A stretch of DNA of 64,000 nucleotides. Source: Spirosoma sp. KUDC1026. GTDB lineage: Bacteria > Bacteroidota > Bacteroidia > Cytophagales > Spirosomataceae. Position 1 is the stretch's first letter. Each line of letters starts with the position of its first letter. The stretch is from the NCBI RefSeq assembly GCF_013375035.1, contig NZ_CP056032.1, positions 1,534,001 to 1,598,000 on the forward strand. Direction: 5' to 3'. Shown here one piece after another: positions 1 to 7,970 of this stretch. Under the pieces are notes generated by a model. That model saw only the letters and a program-made list of their open reading frames with translations. It had not been told where the DNA came from and ran no database searches. The position numbers and the translations under genes were made by a program.

Positions 1-159
1 GAACTGACGGGTCTGTCGCAACCCTGCGTGTCGCATCATGTCAAGCTCCTTACCGACAGTGGGCTGGTCAATGCCCACAAGGAAGGCCGCAATTTATATC
101 TGACCCTGAACAAACAATCGATTCAGGATCTGTCTGATTTTCTGAAAGAGCTGGCCTGA
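1..159 (+). CDS. ArsR-family transcriptional regulator, C-terminal part (5' end outside window)
   Basis: The first 52 codons are open from base 1 and stop with TGA at 157-159. The peptide contains the recognition helix and wing of an ArsR/SmtB winged helix (LSQPCVSHHVKLL, then the wing segment EGRNLYLTL). The beginning lies outside the window, so metal-binding cysteines cannot be judged. The gene sits 69 bases before an Old Yellow Enzyme gene on the same strand, so it probably regulates that gene, a common arrangement for quinone- or electrophile-sensing ArsR/HxlR-type proteins. That function is inference. Confidence 0.75.
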   Translation, partial: ELTGLSQPCVSHHVKLLTDSGLVNAHKEGRNLYLTLNKQSIQDLSDFLKELA

Positions 160-228
160 TTTTACTTCGTCGCGGTCAAACTTCTGGAGGGTTTGGTAGT
201 TGGTAGTACGTATCAAAAGATAACCCTT

Positions 229-1323
229 ATGCTACAGAAATTATTCACGGCCGTTACGCTCGGAAAAATAAAGCTGCGGAACCGTATCGTTATGTCGCCC
301 ATGACCCGCAACCGGGCAACAACCGACCATGATGTAACTGATATCATGACCGAGTACTACGCCCAGCGTGCTTCAGCCGGTCTGATTATTACAGAGGGAG
401 TGGCACCGTCGCCTAATGGGAACGGCTACGCACGTGTTCCAGGCCTATATACGGCTGAACAGGTTGCTGGCTGGAAAAAAGTGACAGAAGCCGTTCACCG
501 CGAAGGAGGTCATATTTTTGCGCAGTTGATGCACTCGGGGCGTATTGCTCACCCCGCCAATATGCATATGAACGGGGAGCCCGTCGCGCCCTCGGCTATT
601 CGGGCTCAGGGTGAAATGTACACAGACACCGAAGGTATGCAGCAGAATGCGTTGCCCCGCGAACTGACTACCGAAGAAGTGCATTCGACAATACGAGAAT
701 TTGTCGAAGCTGCCCGAAACGCGATTGAAGCGGGTTTTGATGGCGTTGAACTACACGGTGCAAATGGGTATCTGATCGAGCAGTTTATCAACCCCAACAC
801 CAATCAGCGGACCGACGATTATGGGGGAAGCATCGAGAATCGAAGCCGGTTCCTGATGGAAATTGCTCGGAAAACGGGCGAAGCTATCGGCTTTGAAAAG
901 GTTGGTGTCCGGCTGTCTCCGTACGGCGCCTTTAATGATATGCAAACGTATGAAGATATCGATCGGACTTACGCGTATATCGCCCAGGAACTGAAGGCAA
1001 TTGGTGTCGTTTATCTGCACCTGGTTAACCACGAGAGTATGGGGGCGCCGGCTGTGCCAGAAGAAATGATAACTAAAATCCGAGCGTTTTTTACCAACAC
1101 ACTAATTCTCAGTGGTGGTTACGATGGTGAGCGGGCCGAGAAAGATCTGGAAGATGGTCGGGCTGATTTAATCGCGTTTGGTCGTCCTTTGCTGGCAAAC
1201 CCTGACCTGGTTGAACGGCTTCGGACTGGGGCACCGCTTAATCAGCCTGATTACTCGACGCTCTATACCCCCGGCGAAAAAGGCTATACAGATTATCCCG
1301 CTCTCGAAAGAAGCGGTCTATAA
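229..1323 (+). CDS. Alkene reductase, Old Yellow Enzyme family (NADH:flavin oxidoreductase)
   Basis: Predicted FMN-dependent ene-reductase of 364 residues that reduces activated C=C bonds or electrophiles with NAD(P)H. The TIM-barrel family marks are present: the N-terminal RIVMSPMTRNRA strand, QLMHSGR near residue 99, the substrate-binding pair H176/N179 in HGANGYL, and TDDYGGSIENR near 195. Length matches NemA/XenA-type enzymes. The frame is open from a TTG at 193, but the ATG at 229 gives the normal N-terminus (MLQKLFTAV). It follows an ArsR-type regulator and ends just before a strong hairpin. The exact substrate cannot be told. Confidence 0.92.
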   Translation: MLQKLFTAVTLGKIKLRNRIVMSPMTRNRATTDHDVTDIMTEYYAQRASAGLIITEGVAPSPNGNGYARVPGLYTAEQVAGWKKVTEAVHREGGHIFAQLMHSGRIAHPANMHMNGEPVAPSAIRAQGEMYTDTEGMQQNALPRELTTEEVHSTIREFVEAARNAIEAGFDGVELHGANGYLIEQFINPNTNQRTDDYGGSIENRSRFLMEIARKTGEAIGFEKVGVRLSPYGAFNDMQTYEDIDRTYAYIAQELKAIGVVYLHLVNHESMGAPAVPEEMITKIRAFFTNTLILSGGYDGERAEKDLEDGRADLIAFGRPLLANPDLVERLRTGAPLNQPDYSTLYTPGEKGYTDYPALERSGL

Positions 1324-1336
1324 TAGGCATATCTGT

Positions 1337-1383
1337 ATAGAAACGAAGTCCCGCCGAGTTGCTCAGCGGGACTTCGTTTCTAT
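1337..1383. terminator. Bidirectional hairpin terminator
   Basis: A perfect 18-bp inverted repeat (arms 1337-1354 and 1366-1383) with an 11-base loop lies between the convergent OYE gene (+) and metallophosphatase gene (-). It probably serves both. Confidence 0.85.
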
Positions 1384-1401
1384 TGCGTATAGTCATGTTG
1401 G

Positions 1402-2316
1402 TTATACGCCAATAGACTGCCCTTTAACGTTTGCTTTACCCGAATCGAAAGTTAGATCAATTCGCCCCAGGTTAATACCCGCAAAACCAACCTGATTGAT
1501 CCAGACGGGGTGCCCATTTGTATTGTTGACGACGACGGGTTCGTTCAGAAAGGTATGCGTATGCCCACCGATGATGAGATCAATATTCCGGGTCTTAGCC
1601 GCCAGTACGTTATCGGATACGGTTGGCCCCTCGTATTTAAACCCTAAGTGAGACAGGCAAACGACGTAATCGCATTTGTTCTCACTGCGAAGCTTAGCCG
1701 CCATATCATTCCCGATCTCAATCGGGTCCAGGTATTTGGTTTCTTTGTACGCTTCTTTCGGAATCAGGCCGTCTGGTTTGATACCAACGCCAAACACGCC
1801 GATGCGTACACCGTCTTTCTCAAAGATTTTGGACGCCTGGGTCCGGCCATCCATGACGGTGTTCTTGAAGTCATAATTGGCAATCAGCATCGGGAATTTC
1901 GCCTTACCGAACTGCGTCACCATGTTGTCGATGCCACCGTCGAAGTCATGATTTCCCAGCGTACCGGCGTCATAGCCCAACTGGTTCATCGCCAGAATTT
2001 CGGGTTCACCTTTGTACAGGTTGAAGTAAGGCGTTCCCTGGAAAATGTCACCCGCGTCGAATAAGAGTACGTTCTTTTCCTGCTCCCGAATCGACTTAAG
2101 CAGCGTAGCACGCCGGGCTACACCACCCCGGCCCGCGTTTCGGCTCCCGTCCATCGGGAAGGGGTCCAGACGACTGTGAACATCGTTGGTGTGCAGGATA
2201 GTAACCGATACGGCTTTTCGGGCCTGTGCCAGCAGATCTGGGGCAACGCTGCCAATAACAGCCGCCGTGCCGAAGAGTTTGAGAAACTGACGTCTATTCG
2301 ACTGTAACGCGTCCAT
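1402..2316 (-). CDS. 5'-nucleotidase-type metallophosphatase domain, Tat-exported
   Basis: A 304-residue protein that corresponds only to the N-terminal catalytic domain of UshA/5'-nucleotidases. It begins with a twin-arginine type signal (NRRQFLKLFG, residues 7-16). Calcineurin-like metal-binding motifs follow: HTNDVHS near 42, DAGDIFQG near 87, GNHDFDGG near 121, and GGHTHT near the C-terminus. The C-terminal substrate-specificity domain is missing and is encoded by the gene immediately upstream, overlapping by 23 bases. Together the two probably dephosphorylate nucleotides in the periplasm. The start ATG at 2316 gives the intact Tat signal. Confidence 0.9.
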   Translation of the reverse strand: MDALQSNRRQFLKLFGTAAVIGSVAPDLLAQARKAVSVTILHTNDVHSRLDPFPMDGSRNAGRGGVARRATLLKSIREQEKNVLLFDAGDIFQGTPYFNLYKGEPEILAMNQLGYDAGTLGNHDFDGGIDNMVTQFGKAKFPMLIANYDFKNTVMDGRTQASKIFEKDGVRIGVFGVGIKPDGLIPKEAYKETKYLDPIEIGNDMAAKLRSENKCDYVVCLSHLGFKYEGPTVSDNVLAAKTRNIDLIIGGHTHTFLNEPVVVNNTNGHPVWINQVGFAGINLGRIDLTFDSGKANVKGQSIGV

Positions 2317-3034
2317 CAGAAGCGGGAGTAATGGGTTGGCCGGTCTGTCCCTGCTTCCGGAAATAGTCGATCAGGGCGTCGCGGATTAAATACGTTAGTG
2401 TTTCGCGTTTCACGGCGTTCTTGAGGAAACCGGCATAGTCACCACCGTCGGCCACGTAGTCGCTCATAGCCACGGTGTAAGTCTCGTTGGGTTGCAGCGT
2501 CCGGCCGTTCGTGAACGTAACGGACTGCACTTTATCGTTTTTGACAACGGTCCGAAGCCCACCAATCACCAGCTTGTCGCCTTTGGCAAAGTGGTCCAGT
2601 AGTTGCTGCAGCATGGTGCCCGTCACCGTCAGAATCACCAGCTGATTGTCGAACGGCATAACTTCGAAAATGGAACCAACCGTGATGTTGCCTTCGGGGA
2701 GGTTGCTGCGAATACCGCCGTAGTTCAGGTGCGAACAGTCGATGGGTTTGCCGTAACGAATGGTTGCCTGTTGCAACAAAGCATCGCAGAGTAAGTCATT
2801 CAGCGGGCCATCCGGTTGCCGCTTCTCAATCCGGGCGGTGGACTGGGCCAGCACCTCGTTCATTCGTTTATCAACTCCCTCCCGGTACGGAATCAGAAAC
2901 TGCGCTACGTTCTTGTCCGACGTTGCCGTCATCGAGTCGACGGTCGTTAGTGTAGCGGTTCGCTTCGTCAGATGATAACCCGGCTGGCAGGCGGTCAGCC
3001 CCGCAAGTACCAGCCAAAGCAGGTGTTTTTTCAT
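2294..3034 (-). CDS. 5'-nucleotidase C-terminal domain lipoprotein
   Basis: A 246-residue protein beginning with a lipoprotein signal (LVLAGLTAC, Cys16). The body is the 5'-nucleotidase C-terminal domain: NYGGIRSNLPEG (substrate arginine loop), FEVMPFDNQLVILTVTG, and the late NETYTVAMSDYVADGGDYAGF block. It has no metallophosphatase domain. Its 3' end overlaps the start of the Tat-signal metallophosphatase gene by 23 bases, so the two are translationally linked and look like one UshA enzyme divided in two. One half would be lipid-anchored, the other Tat-exported. The upstream neighbour is S-adenosylhomocysteine hydrolase, which releases adenosine; a link to purine salvage is inference. Confidence 0.9.
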   Translation of the reverse strand: MKKHLLWLVLAGLTACQPGYHLTKRTATLTTVDSMTATSDKNVAQFLIPYREGVDKRMNEVLAQSTARIEKRQPDGPLNDLLCDALLQQATIRYGKPIDCSHLNYGGIRSNLPEGNITVGSIFEVMPFDNQLVILTVTGTMLQQLLDHFAKGDKLVIGGLRTVVKNDKVQSVTFTNGRTLQPNETYTVAMSDYVADGGDYAGFLKNAVKRETLTYLIRDALIDYFRKQGQTGQPITPASDGRVTVE

Positions 3035-3074
3035 AGGTATTTGTAAAAGGAGAAAGGAACGGTCCGCCGTAGCG

Positions 3075-3152
3075 GGAAAGGGAGGAGGGAGGAAAGAAGA
3101 AAAGAAATAAGCATGCTCACGTCCTTTCTCCTTTCCTCCCTCCTTCCTTTCC
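3075..3152. repeat. Long polypurine/polypyrimidine inverted repeat, likely terminator after ahcY
   Basis: The arms 3075-3104 and 3123-3152 match at 27 of 30 positions. One arm is almost pure purine, the other almost pure pyrimidine, with an 18-base loop containing GCATGC. It lies 11 bases after the ahcY stop and about 40 bases before the next gene on the same strand. It would form a very stable transcript hairpin. Confidence 0.75.
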
Positions 3153-3163
3153 TCCTTAAACCA

Positions 3164-4474
3164 TTAATACCGATACATTTCCGATTTGAACGGACCTTCG
3201 ACCGCTACGCCGATGTAGTCAGCCTGTTCCTGCTCCAATGGCTCGAGTTTCGCGCCAACGTGTGCCAGGTGCAGAGCCGCCACTTTCTCGTCAAGTTTCT
3301 TCGGCAGAACGTACACCTTGTTTTCGTACTTGTCCGAGTTCGCCCACAGCTCCAGCTGAGCCAGCGTCTGGTTCGAGAACGAGCACGACATCACGAACGA
3401 TGGGTGACCCATAGCGCAACCCAGGTTCACTAGGCGACCTTCGGCCAGGACAATGATCTCCTTACCGTCGATTTCGTACATATCGACCTGTGGTTTGATC
3501 TGGCTCTTGGAGCTACCGTAAGCGCTGTTCAGCCATGCCATGTCGATTTCGTTGTCGAAGTGGCCGATGTTACAAACAACCGCTTTGTCGCGCATCATTT
3601 TGAAGTGACGCTCTTTGATGATGTTTACGTTACCCGTAGCCGTCACGAAGATATTGGCCCGCGTAGCGGCTTCATCCATTGGAACAACTTCGTAACCGTC
3701 CATGGCCGCCTGCAGGGCACAGATTGGGTCGATTTCGGTAACCAGGACCCGGCAGCCAGCGCCACGCAGTGATTCGGCCGAGCCTTTACCTACGTCACCG
3801 TAGCCCGCTACAACAGCTACTTTACCAGCCAGCATCAGGTCGGTAGCGCGACGAATCGCGTCAACCAGCGATTCGCGGCAGCCGTATTTGTTGTCGAATT
3901 TCGACTTCGTTACGGAGTCGTTTACGTTGATTGCCGGCAGGTGCAGCGTACCATTTTTCATCCGCTCGTACAGGCGGTGAACACCCGTCGTCGTTTCCTC
4001 CGACAGACCTTTGATACCCTGGATTAGTTCCGGGTATACGTCGAACACCATGTTGGTCAGGTCACCACCGTCGTCCAGAATCATGTTCAATGGCTGACGA
4101 TCTTCGCCGAAAAACAGCGTTTGTTCGATACACCAGTTGAATTCTTCTTCGTTCATGCCTTTCCAGGCGTAAACAGGAATGCCAGCCGCAGCAATAGCAG
4201 CTGCAGCGTGATCCTGAGTCGAGAAAATATTACACGACGACCAGGTCACGTCGGCACCCAGTTCAACCAGCGTTTCGATCAGCACCGCCGTTTGAATGGT
4301 CATGTGCAGACAGCCGGCGATCTTGGCACCAGCCAGTGGCTTCGACGGGCCATATTCAGCGCGTAGCGCCATCAGGCCCGGCATTTCGGCCTCGGCCAGT
4401 TTAATTTCCTTGCGGCCCCAGTCGGCCAGTGCGATGTCCTTTACTTTGTAGGGGACGTACGTGGAGGTTTGCAT
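3164..4474 (-). CDS. ahcY: S-adenosylhomocysteine hydrolase
   Basis: This cytosolic NAD-dependent enzyme of 436 residues reversibly splits S-adenosylhomocysteine into adenosine and homocysteine, removing the product inhibitor of methyltransferases. Seen here are the N-terminal signature [16 protein letters not shown], the block [16 protein letters not shown], the Rossmann loop [15 protein letters not shown] near residue 225, the [10 protein letters not shown] block, and the conserved C-terminal end FKSEMYRY. Length and motif order are fully canonical. It is followed by a long hairpin and then by nucleotidase genes. Confidence 0.98.
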   Translation of the reverse strand: MQTSTYVPYKVKDIALADWGRKEIKLAEAEMPGLMALRAEYGPSKPLAGAKIAGCLHMTIQTAVLIETLVELGADVTWSSCNIFSTQDHAAAAIAAAGIPVYAWKGMNEEEFNWCIEQTLFFGEDRQPLNMILDDGGDLTNMVFDVYPELIQGIKGLSEETTTGVHRLYERMKNGTLHLPAINVNDSVTKSKFDNKYGCRESLVDAIRRATDLMLAGKVAVVAGYGDVGKGSAESLRGAGCRVLVTEIDPICALQAAMDGYEVVPMDEAATRANIFVTATGNVNIIKERHFKMMRDKAVVCNIGHFDNEIDMAWLNSAYGSSKSQIKPQVDMYEIDGKEIIVLAEGRLVNLGCAMGHPSFVMSCSFSNQTLAQLELWANSDKYENKVYVLPKKLDEKVAALHLAHVGAKLEPLEQEQADYIGVAVEGPFKSEMYRY

Positions 4475-4623
4475 TCGGATGAAATAATATACGCAGCAGG
4501 ACCAGATAAATCCCTGTCAACGTGGTTGTTTTCTTTCTAAAATACAAAATTAAACAGGATTGCCTAGAAAGCCTACCAATCGCGAAGCACTTTCTAGCCT
4601 GTAGCCCGTTCGTTACCTGTGTG

Positions 4624-5286
4624 TTACTTCAGATAGGGTGCAATGAGCGGTGTCCATTCCTGATAACCCGCTGGCAGCATGTGCAGACTATCAGCTCTAA
4701 ACAGCTCCGGCCGCGACTGACCATTGGGTTGCAGCATAACCGGACGGACGTCGACGAACTGCGTATTTTTCTGTTTGGCCAGATAATCCTTGATCAACTG
4801 ATTGGCTTCATCGACCACCGGGTAATATTTGCGCCGGGACGGGCTCTGCTTGATTGAGATAAACAGAAACGGTACGTCGGGCAACTGCTTGCGAACGTAC
4901 TGAAACAGATCAACAAAGCGGTCATAGGTTTGCTGGGCCGTTACATTACCCGTGGCAATGTCATTCTCACCCGCGTACAGCACAATCTGCTTTGGTTTGT
5001 ACGGAATAATAACCCGGTCGGCGTACCGGAGAACGTCGCTCAGCTGCGAACCGCCAAAGCCCCGGTTTAGCACCGGTTTGCCGGGAAAGTAGCTCTGTAA
5101 GTCAGGCCAGAGCCGGATGGACGAGCTACCCGTGAATAGAATTGGGTTGGCCGGGGGCGGAGTTTGCTTATCGGCCGCTTCAAACGCCTGAATCTCGTTC
5201 TCGAAAGGGGGCTGCGCCTGAGCCAGTGAACGAAAGGAGATGAACGTGAGTGCAAAGAAAAGAAACAGGTTGACTAATTTTTTCAT
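4624..5286 (-). CDS. SGNH/GDSL-type hydrolase, secreted
   Basis: A 220-residue protein with an N-terminal signal peptide (hydrophobic stretch LFLFFALTFISF, cleavage near SLAQA). The SGNH blocks are visible: FTGSSSIRLW (nucleophile serine, block I), RGFGGSQLSDVL (block II glycine), YAGENDIATG (block III asparagine) and DSLHMLPAGYQEW (block V Asp/His). Such enzymes are esterases or acetylhydrolases acting on lipids or acetylated sugars. It ends 13 bases downstream of a lipoprotein gene on the same strand, so the two may be co-transcribed. The substrate is unknown. Confidence 0.88.
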   Translation of the reverse strand: MKKLVNLFLFFALTFISFRSLAQAQPPFENEIQAFEAADKQTPPPANPILFTGSSSIRLWPDLQSYFPGKPVLNRGFGGSQLSDVLRYADRVIIPYKPKQIVLYAGENDIATGNVTAQQTYDRFVDLFQYVRKQLPDVPFLFISIKQSPSRRKYYPVVDEANQLIKDYLAKQKNTQFVDVRPVMLQPNGQSRPELFRADSLHMLPAGYQEWTPLIAPYLK

Positions 5287-5299
5287 TGTAAATCAGGAA

Positions 5300-5923
5300 T
5301 TAAGAAATCCACATCTGGAACGTATCAATCAAAACCCAGTGGTGGTTAATACGTTTCAACATAATTAGCTCACCGCGACCACAGTTACCTTGACAAAAAA
5401 AACTACTAACGAAAAGAGCTTTATCTTTTGTGGTATTGTAGGCGATGTTTGATACGTGAAAGGTGTAAATATTTACAGTCTCATCGTCATACCGTTTATA
5501 AAGTTGCTGTATTTTCTCGCGGGACAGTATCGTTACGGGGATATGCGTGGTGAAGTTAGGGGCTAACTTTTTGTGCTTCTGGTCGGTAACCTGCTTCAAT
5601 TCTTCATAAATCGGCTTCCAGGCATTGTCGCGAGCTTGTCGGCAGCGGGACGTATCCTTGTCGTAAATACAGCATTCTCCTTCGGCAGCGTAGTTGTCCC
5701 AAGTCGTTTCTGGGGCCAGACCATGCGCGTGGATAGAAGTCGAATCATAGAGAACGACGGTGGCATAAGGCGGTCTGTACAGAGAGTTCAGAACACCATT
5801 GAGAAAGACTGAGTACACTTCATAATCATCAGCTGATACGTCTGTCGACTCCGCCATTGGCTGACGGCAGCTTACGCTCAAAACAGGCAGCAGCAGGATT
5901 GCAAGAACATAAAACGTCTTCAT
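5300..5923 (-). CDS. Hypothetical lipoprotein
   Basis: An unrecognised protein of 207 residues. It begins with a clear lipoprotein signal (LLLPVLSVSC, Cys19). The body is mixed alpha/beta with several cysteines (the segment ECCIYDKDTSRC near 84-95, and FCQGNCGRG near 176), which may form disulfides in the periplasm. The last residues (HWVLIDTFQMWIS) have the look of a conserved C-terminal strand. It precedes the SGNH hydrolase by 13 bases on the same strand. No function is proposed. Confidence 0.7.
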   Translation of the reverse strand: MKTFYVLAILLLPVLSVSCRQPMAESTDVSADDYEVYSVFLNGVLNSLYRPPYATVVLYDSTSIHAHGLAPETTWDNYAAEGECCIYDKDTSRCRQARDNAWKPIYEELKQVTDQKHKKLAPNFTTHIPVTILSREKIQQLYKRYDDETVNIYTFHVSNIAYNTTKDKALFVSSFFCQGNCGRGELIMLKRINHHWVLIDTFQMWIS

Positions 5924-6023
5924 ATCTGGTCAGCTTTTACCCGATAGATTCTTTAGGACGTAGTAATTCATAAAGTGAAGCCTGGAAGGCTGTTACAAAA
6001 CAGCCTGCTGCCACACGATACAA

Positions 6024-6140
6024 CTACTTCTTGACTCTGTATAAGAAGGGGGCCTTGTTAGCCGCGCCGGTAAACTTCTTCGCCAGATGTTCCAGTTCGT
6101 TCAGATTCAGGATTTTCTTCTGAAAATTGTTGATGGCAAA
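6024..6140 (-). pseudogene. C-terminal remnant of an unrecognised protein
   Basis: Reading the minus strand, 38 sense codons run to a TAG at 6026-6024. The peptide is rich in Lys and Leu (for example NLNELEHLAKKF) and looks like real coding sequence. It is closed upstream by a TAG at 6143-6141 with no start codon, so only a tail is left. Its original family is not recognised. Confidence 0.35.
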
Positions 6141-6153
6141 CTACCTGTTATAA

Positions 6154-6477
6154 ATGACTTCCTATGATTCCTGTACTTCCCGCATTACAACCGTATTGGG
6201 CAAAAGAAACCCGGAGCAATTAAGTTTCGACGAAAATGCGAACTGGTTCGCTCACCCCTCGCCAGACAACAAATTGATTGTGTACATTGCTTATGTGTCG
6301 GACGAAAAACAGGAACACTTATTTGGCAAACAAGTAAAACTCCGCCTGATGAATCTTAGAACAAAAGCCATCAACGATATCACGCCCGTATTTTTTGGCG
6401 GCCAGGGCGCGATCAACGTATCGTCGTGGAGTCCCGACAGTCAGAAAATCGCCTTCGTTAGTTACGCCGTCAACTAA
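6154..6477 (+). pseudogene. 5'-truncated TolB/PD40 beta-propeller protein fragment
   Basis: The open frame codes for up to 107 residues. From about residue 17 it resembles the end of secreted TolB-like PD40 proteins of Bacteroidota: PEQLSFDENANWFAHPSPD, then a second blade ending WSPDSQKIAFVSY. Proteins of this type usually have several blades and a signal peptide, both missing here. An in-frame TAA directly precedes the ATG at 6154. I read it as the surviving 3' end of a larger gene; a short expressed peptide cannot be excluded. Confidence 0.55.
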
Positions 6478-6501
6478 ACCCCGTTATAAACTTTATTTTT
6501 T

Positions 6502-7902
6502 GTGAAAAAGCATAATTCAAGCTCAAGACGGCTTTTCCTGCAGCAGATTGGCGCGACCAGTCTGGTGGCGGCCTCTTCACCCCTGTCGTCGCTGGCGGCC
6601 CGGGCCAACGCCGAAGAACGTATTCTGCATTACGAAAAACCGGTTTCGTCCAATGATACCATCCGGCTGGGAGTAATTGGCTACGGAGTACAAGGCCACT
6701 TCGACCTGAGTACGGCGCTCAAAGTACCGGGCGTTGAACTGGCTGGTATCTGCGATTTATACACAGGTCGGCTGGAGAATGCCAGGGAACAGTTTGGTAA
6801 TGAACTCTATACTACCCGTAATTACAAAGAGCTGTTAGACCGCAAAGACATCGACGCAGTTATTATTGCGACCACCGATGTCTGGCATTCGCGCATCACG
6901 CTGGACGCGCTGGCGAAGGGTAAACACGTATACTGCGAAAAGCCGATGGTCTATAAAATCAGTGAAGGCTATCCGGTCATGGCAGCCGCTAAAAAGGCGG
7001 GTAAGGTGTTGCAGGTGGGCAGCCAGCGGGTCAGCAGCATTGGGTATGCCAAAGCCAAAGAACTGCTGGCGGCCGGTGAAATTGGTAAGCTGAATATGGT
7101 AAACGCCGTTTATGACCGGCAGAGCTCTATTGGGGCATGGGAGTATACAATTCCCAAAGATGCCAATGCCATGACGACCGACTGGGAGCGGTTCATCGCC
7201 GTTACGGCCAAGATGCCGTTCGATGCCAAAAAGTTTTTCTGGTGGCGGGCCTTCAAAGAGGTAGGAACGGGTGTAGCGGGTGATTTATTCATCCACCTAT
7301 TGAGTGGTACGCACTTCATAACTAATTCAAAAGGGCCTAAAAATATCTATAGCACCGGCCAGCTCAGCTACTGGAAAGACGGGCGTAACCTGCCCGATGT
7401 GATGTCGGGAGTACTGCAGTACCCTGATACCAAAGACCACGCTGCGTTTCTGCTGACTCTGCAGGTAAATTTCATCAGTGGCACGGGCGGGCAGGAGGTA
7501 ATCCGACTGGTTGGTTCCGAAGGCGTTATCGACGTGATCGGCAACGACATTATCGTCAAGCACAGCATCTTGCCCGAAGCACCCGGCTTTGGTGGTTACG
7601 ATTCGCTGTTCACGTTCTCGAAGAGTATGCGGGACGAAATGCAACAGGAGTATGATGCCAAATGGACGCCTGAGCAGCGCAAGAAGACGGTTAAAGAAGA
7701 TATTGTCTTTAAAGCCCCAACCGGCTACAGCGATCACCTGGATCATTTTACCAACTTTTTCGATTCGGTCAGAACGGGAAAACCCGTGGTTGAAGATGCC
7801 GAATTCGGTTTCCGGGCAGCAGCCCCGGCACTCTCCTGCAATGCCAGCTATTTCAGCAAGAAGATCATTAAGTGGGACCCGATTAACATGAAGCTGGTCT
7901 AG
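6502..7902 (+). CDS. Gfo/Idh/MocA family oxidoreductase, Tat-exported
   Basis: A 466-residue NAD(P)-dependent dehydrogenase of the type acting on sugars or cyclitols. It starts with GTG at 6502 and carries a twin-arginine signal (SSRRLFLQQIG, residues 7-17) followed by an alanine-rich stretch, so it is probably exported. The Rossmann motif GVIGYGVQGHFD lies near residue 58, and the family's EKP motif is present (YCEKPMVY near 148). Periplasmic members of this family are frequent in Bacteroidota. It stands alone between a decayed locus and a terminator hairpin. The substrate is unknown. Confidence 0.9.
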   Translation: MKKHNSSSRRLFLQQIGATSLVAASSPLSSLAARANAEERILHYEKPVSSNDTIRLGVIGYGVQGHFDLSTALKVPGVELAGICDLYTGRLENAREQFGNELYTTRNYKELLDRKDIDAVIIATTDVWHSRITLDALAKGKHVYCEKPMVYKISEGYPVMAAAKKAGKVLQVGSQRVSSIGYAKAKELLAAGEIGKLNMVNAVYDRQSSIGAWEYTIPKDANAMTTDWERFIAVTAKMPFDAKKFFWWRAFKEVGTGVAGDLFIHLLSGTHFITNSKGPKNIYSTGQLSYWKDGRNLPDVMSGVLQYPDTKDHAAFLLTLQVNFISGTGGQEVIRLVGSEGVIDVIGNDIIVKHSILPEAPGFGGYDSLFTFSKSMRDEMQQEYDAKWTPEQRKKTVKEDIVFKAPTGYSDHLDHFTNFFDSVRTGKPVVEDAEFGFRAAAPALSCNASYFSKKIIKWDPINMKLV

Positions 7903-7908
7903 TTTCTG

Positions 7909-7942
7909 GTAACGGTCTGGAAAGTCGTATCCAGACCGTTAC
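7909..7942. terminator. Bidirectional hairpin terminator
   Basis: A perfect 13-bp inverted repeat (7909-7921 and 7930-7942, 8-base loop) followed by a T-rich stretch lies between the convergent Gfo/Idh/MocA (+) and murF (-) genes. Confidence 0.8.
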
Positions 7943-7970
7943 TGTTTATTAAATCGCTGCGTGATGAAGC

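Larger units (their letters stand above)
5924..6501. other. Decayed intergenic stretch with two gene remnants
   Basis: 578 bases between the lipoprotein gene and the Gfo/Idh/MocA gene hold no intact gene. They contain a short minus-strand remnant (6024-6140) and a plus-strand 5'-truncated TolB/PD40-like fragment (6154-6477), which abut one another. The pattern suggests deletion between two former genes. Confidence 0.55.
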
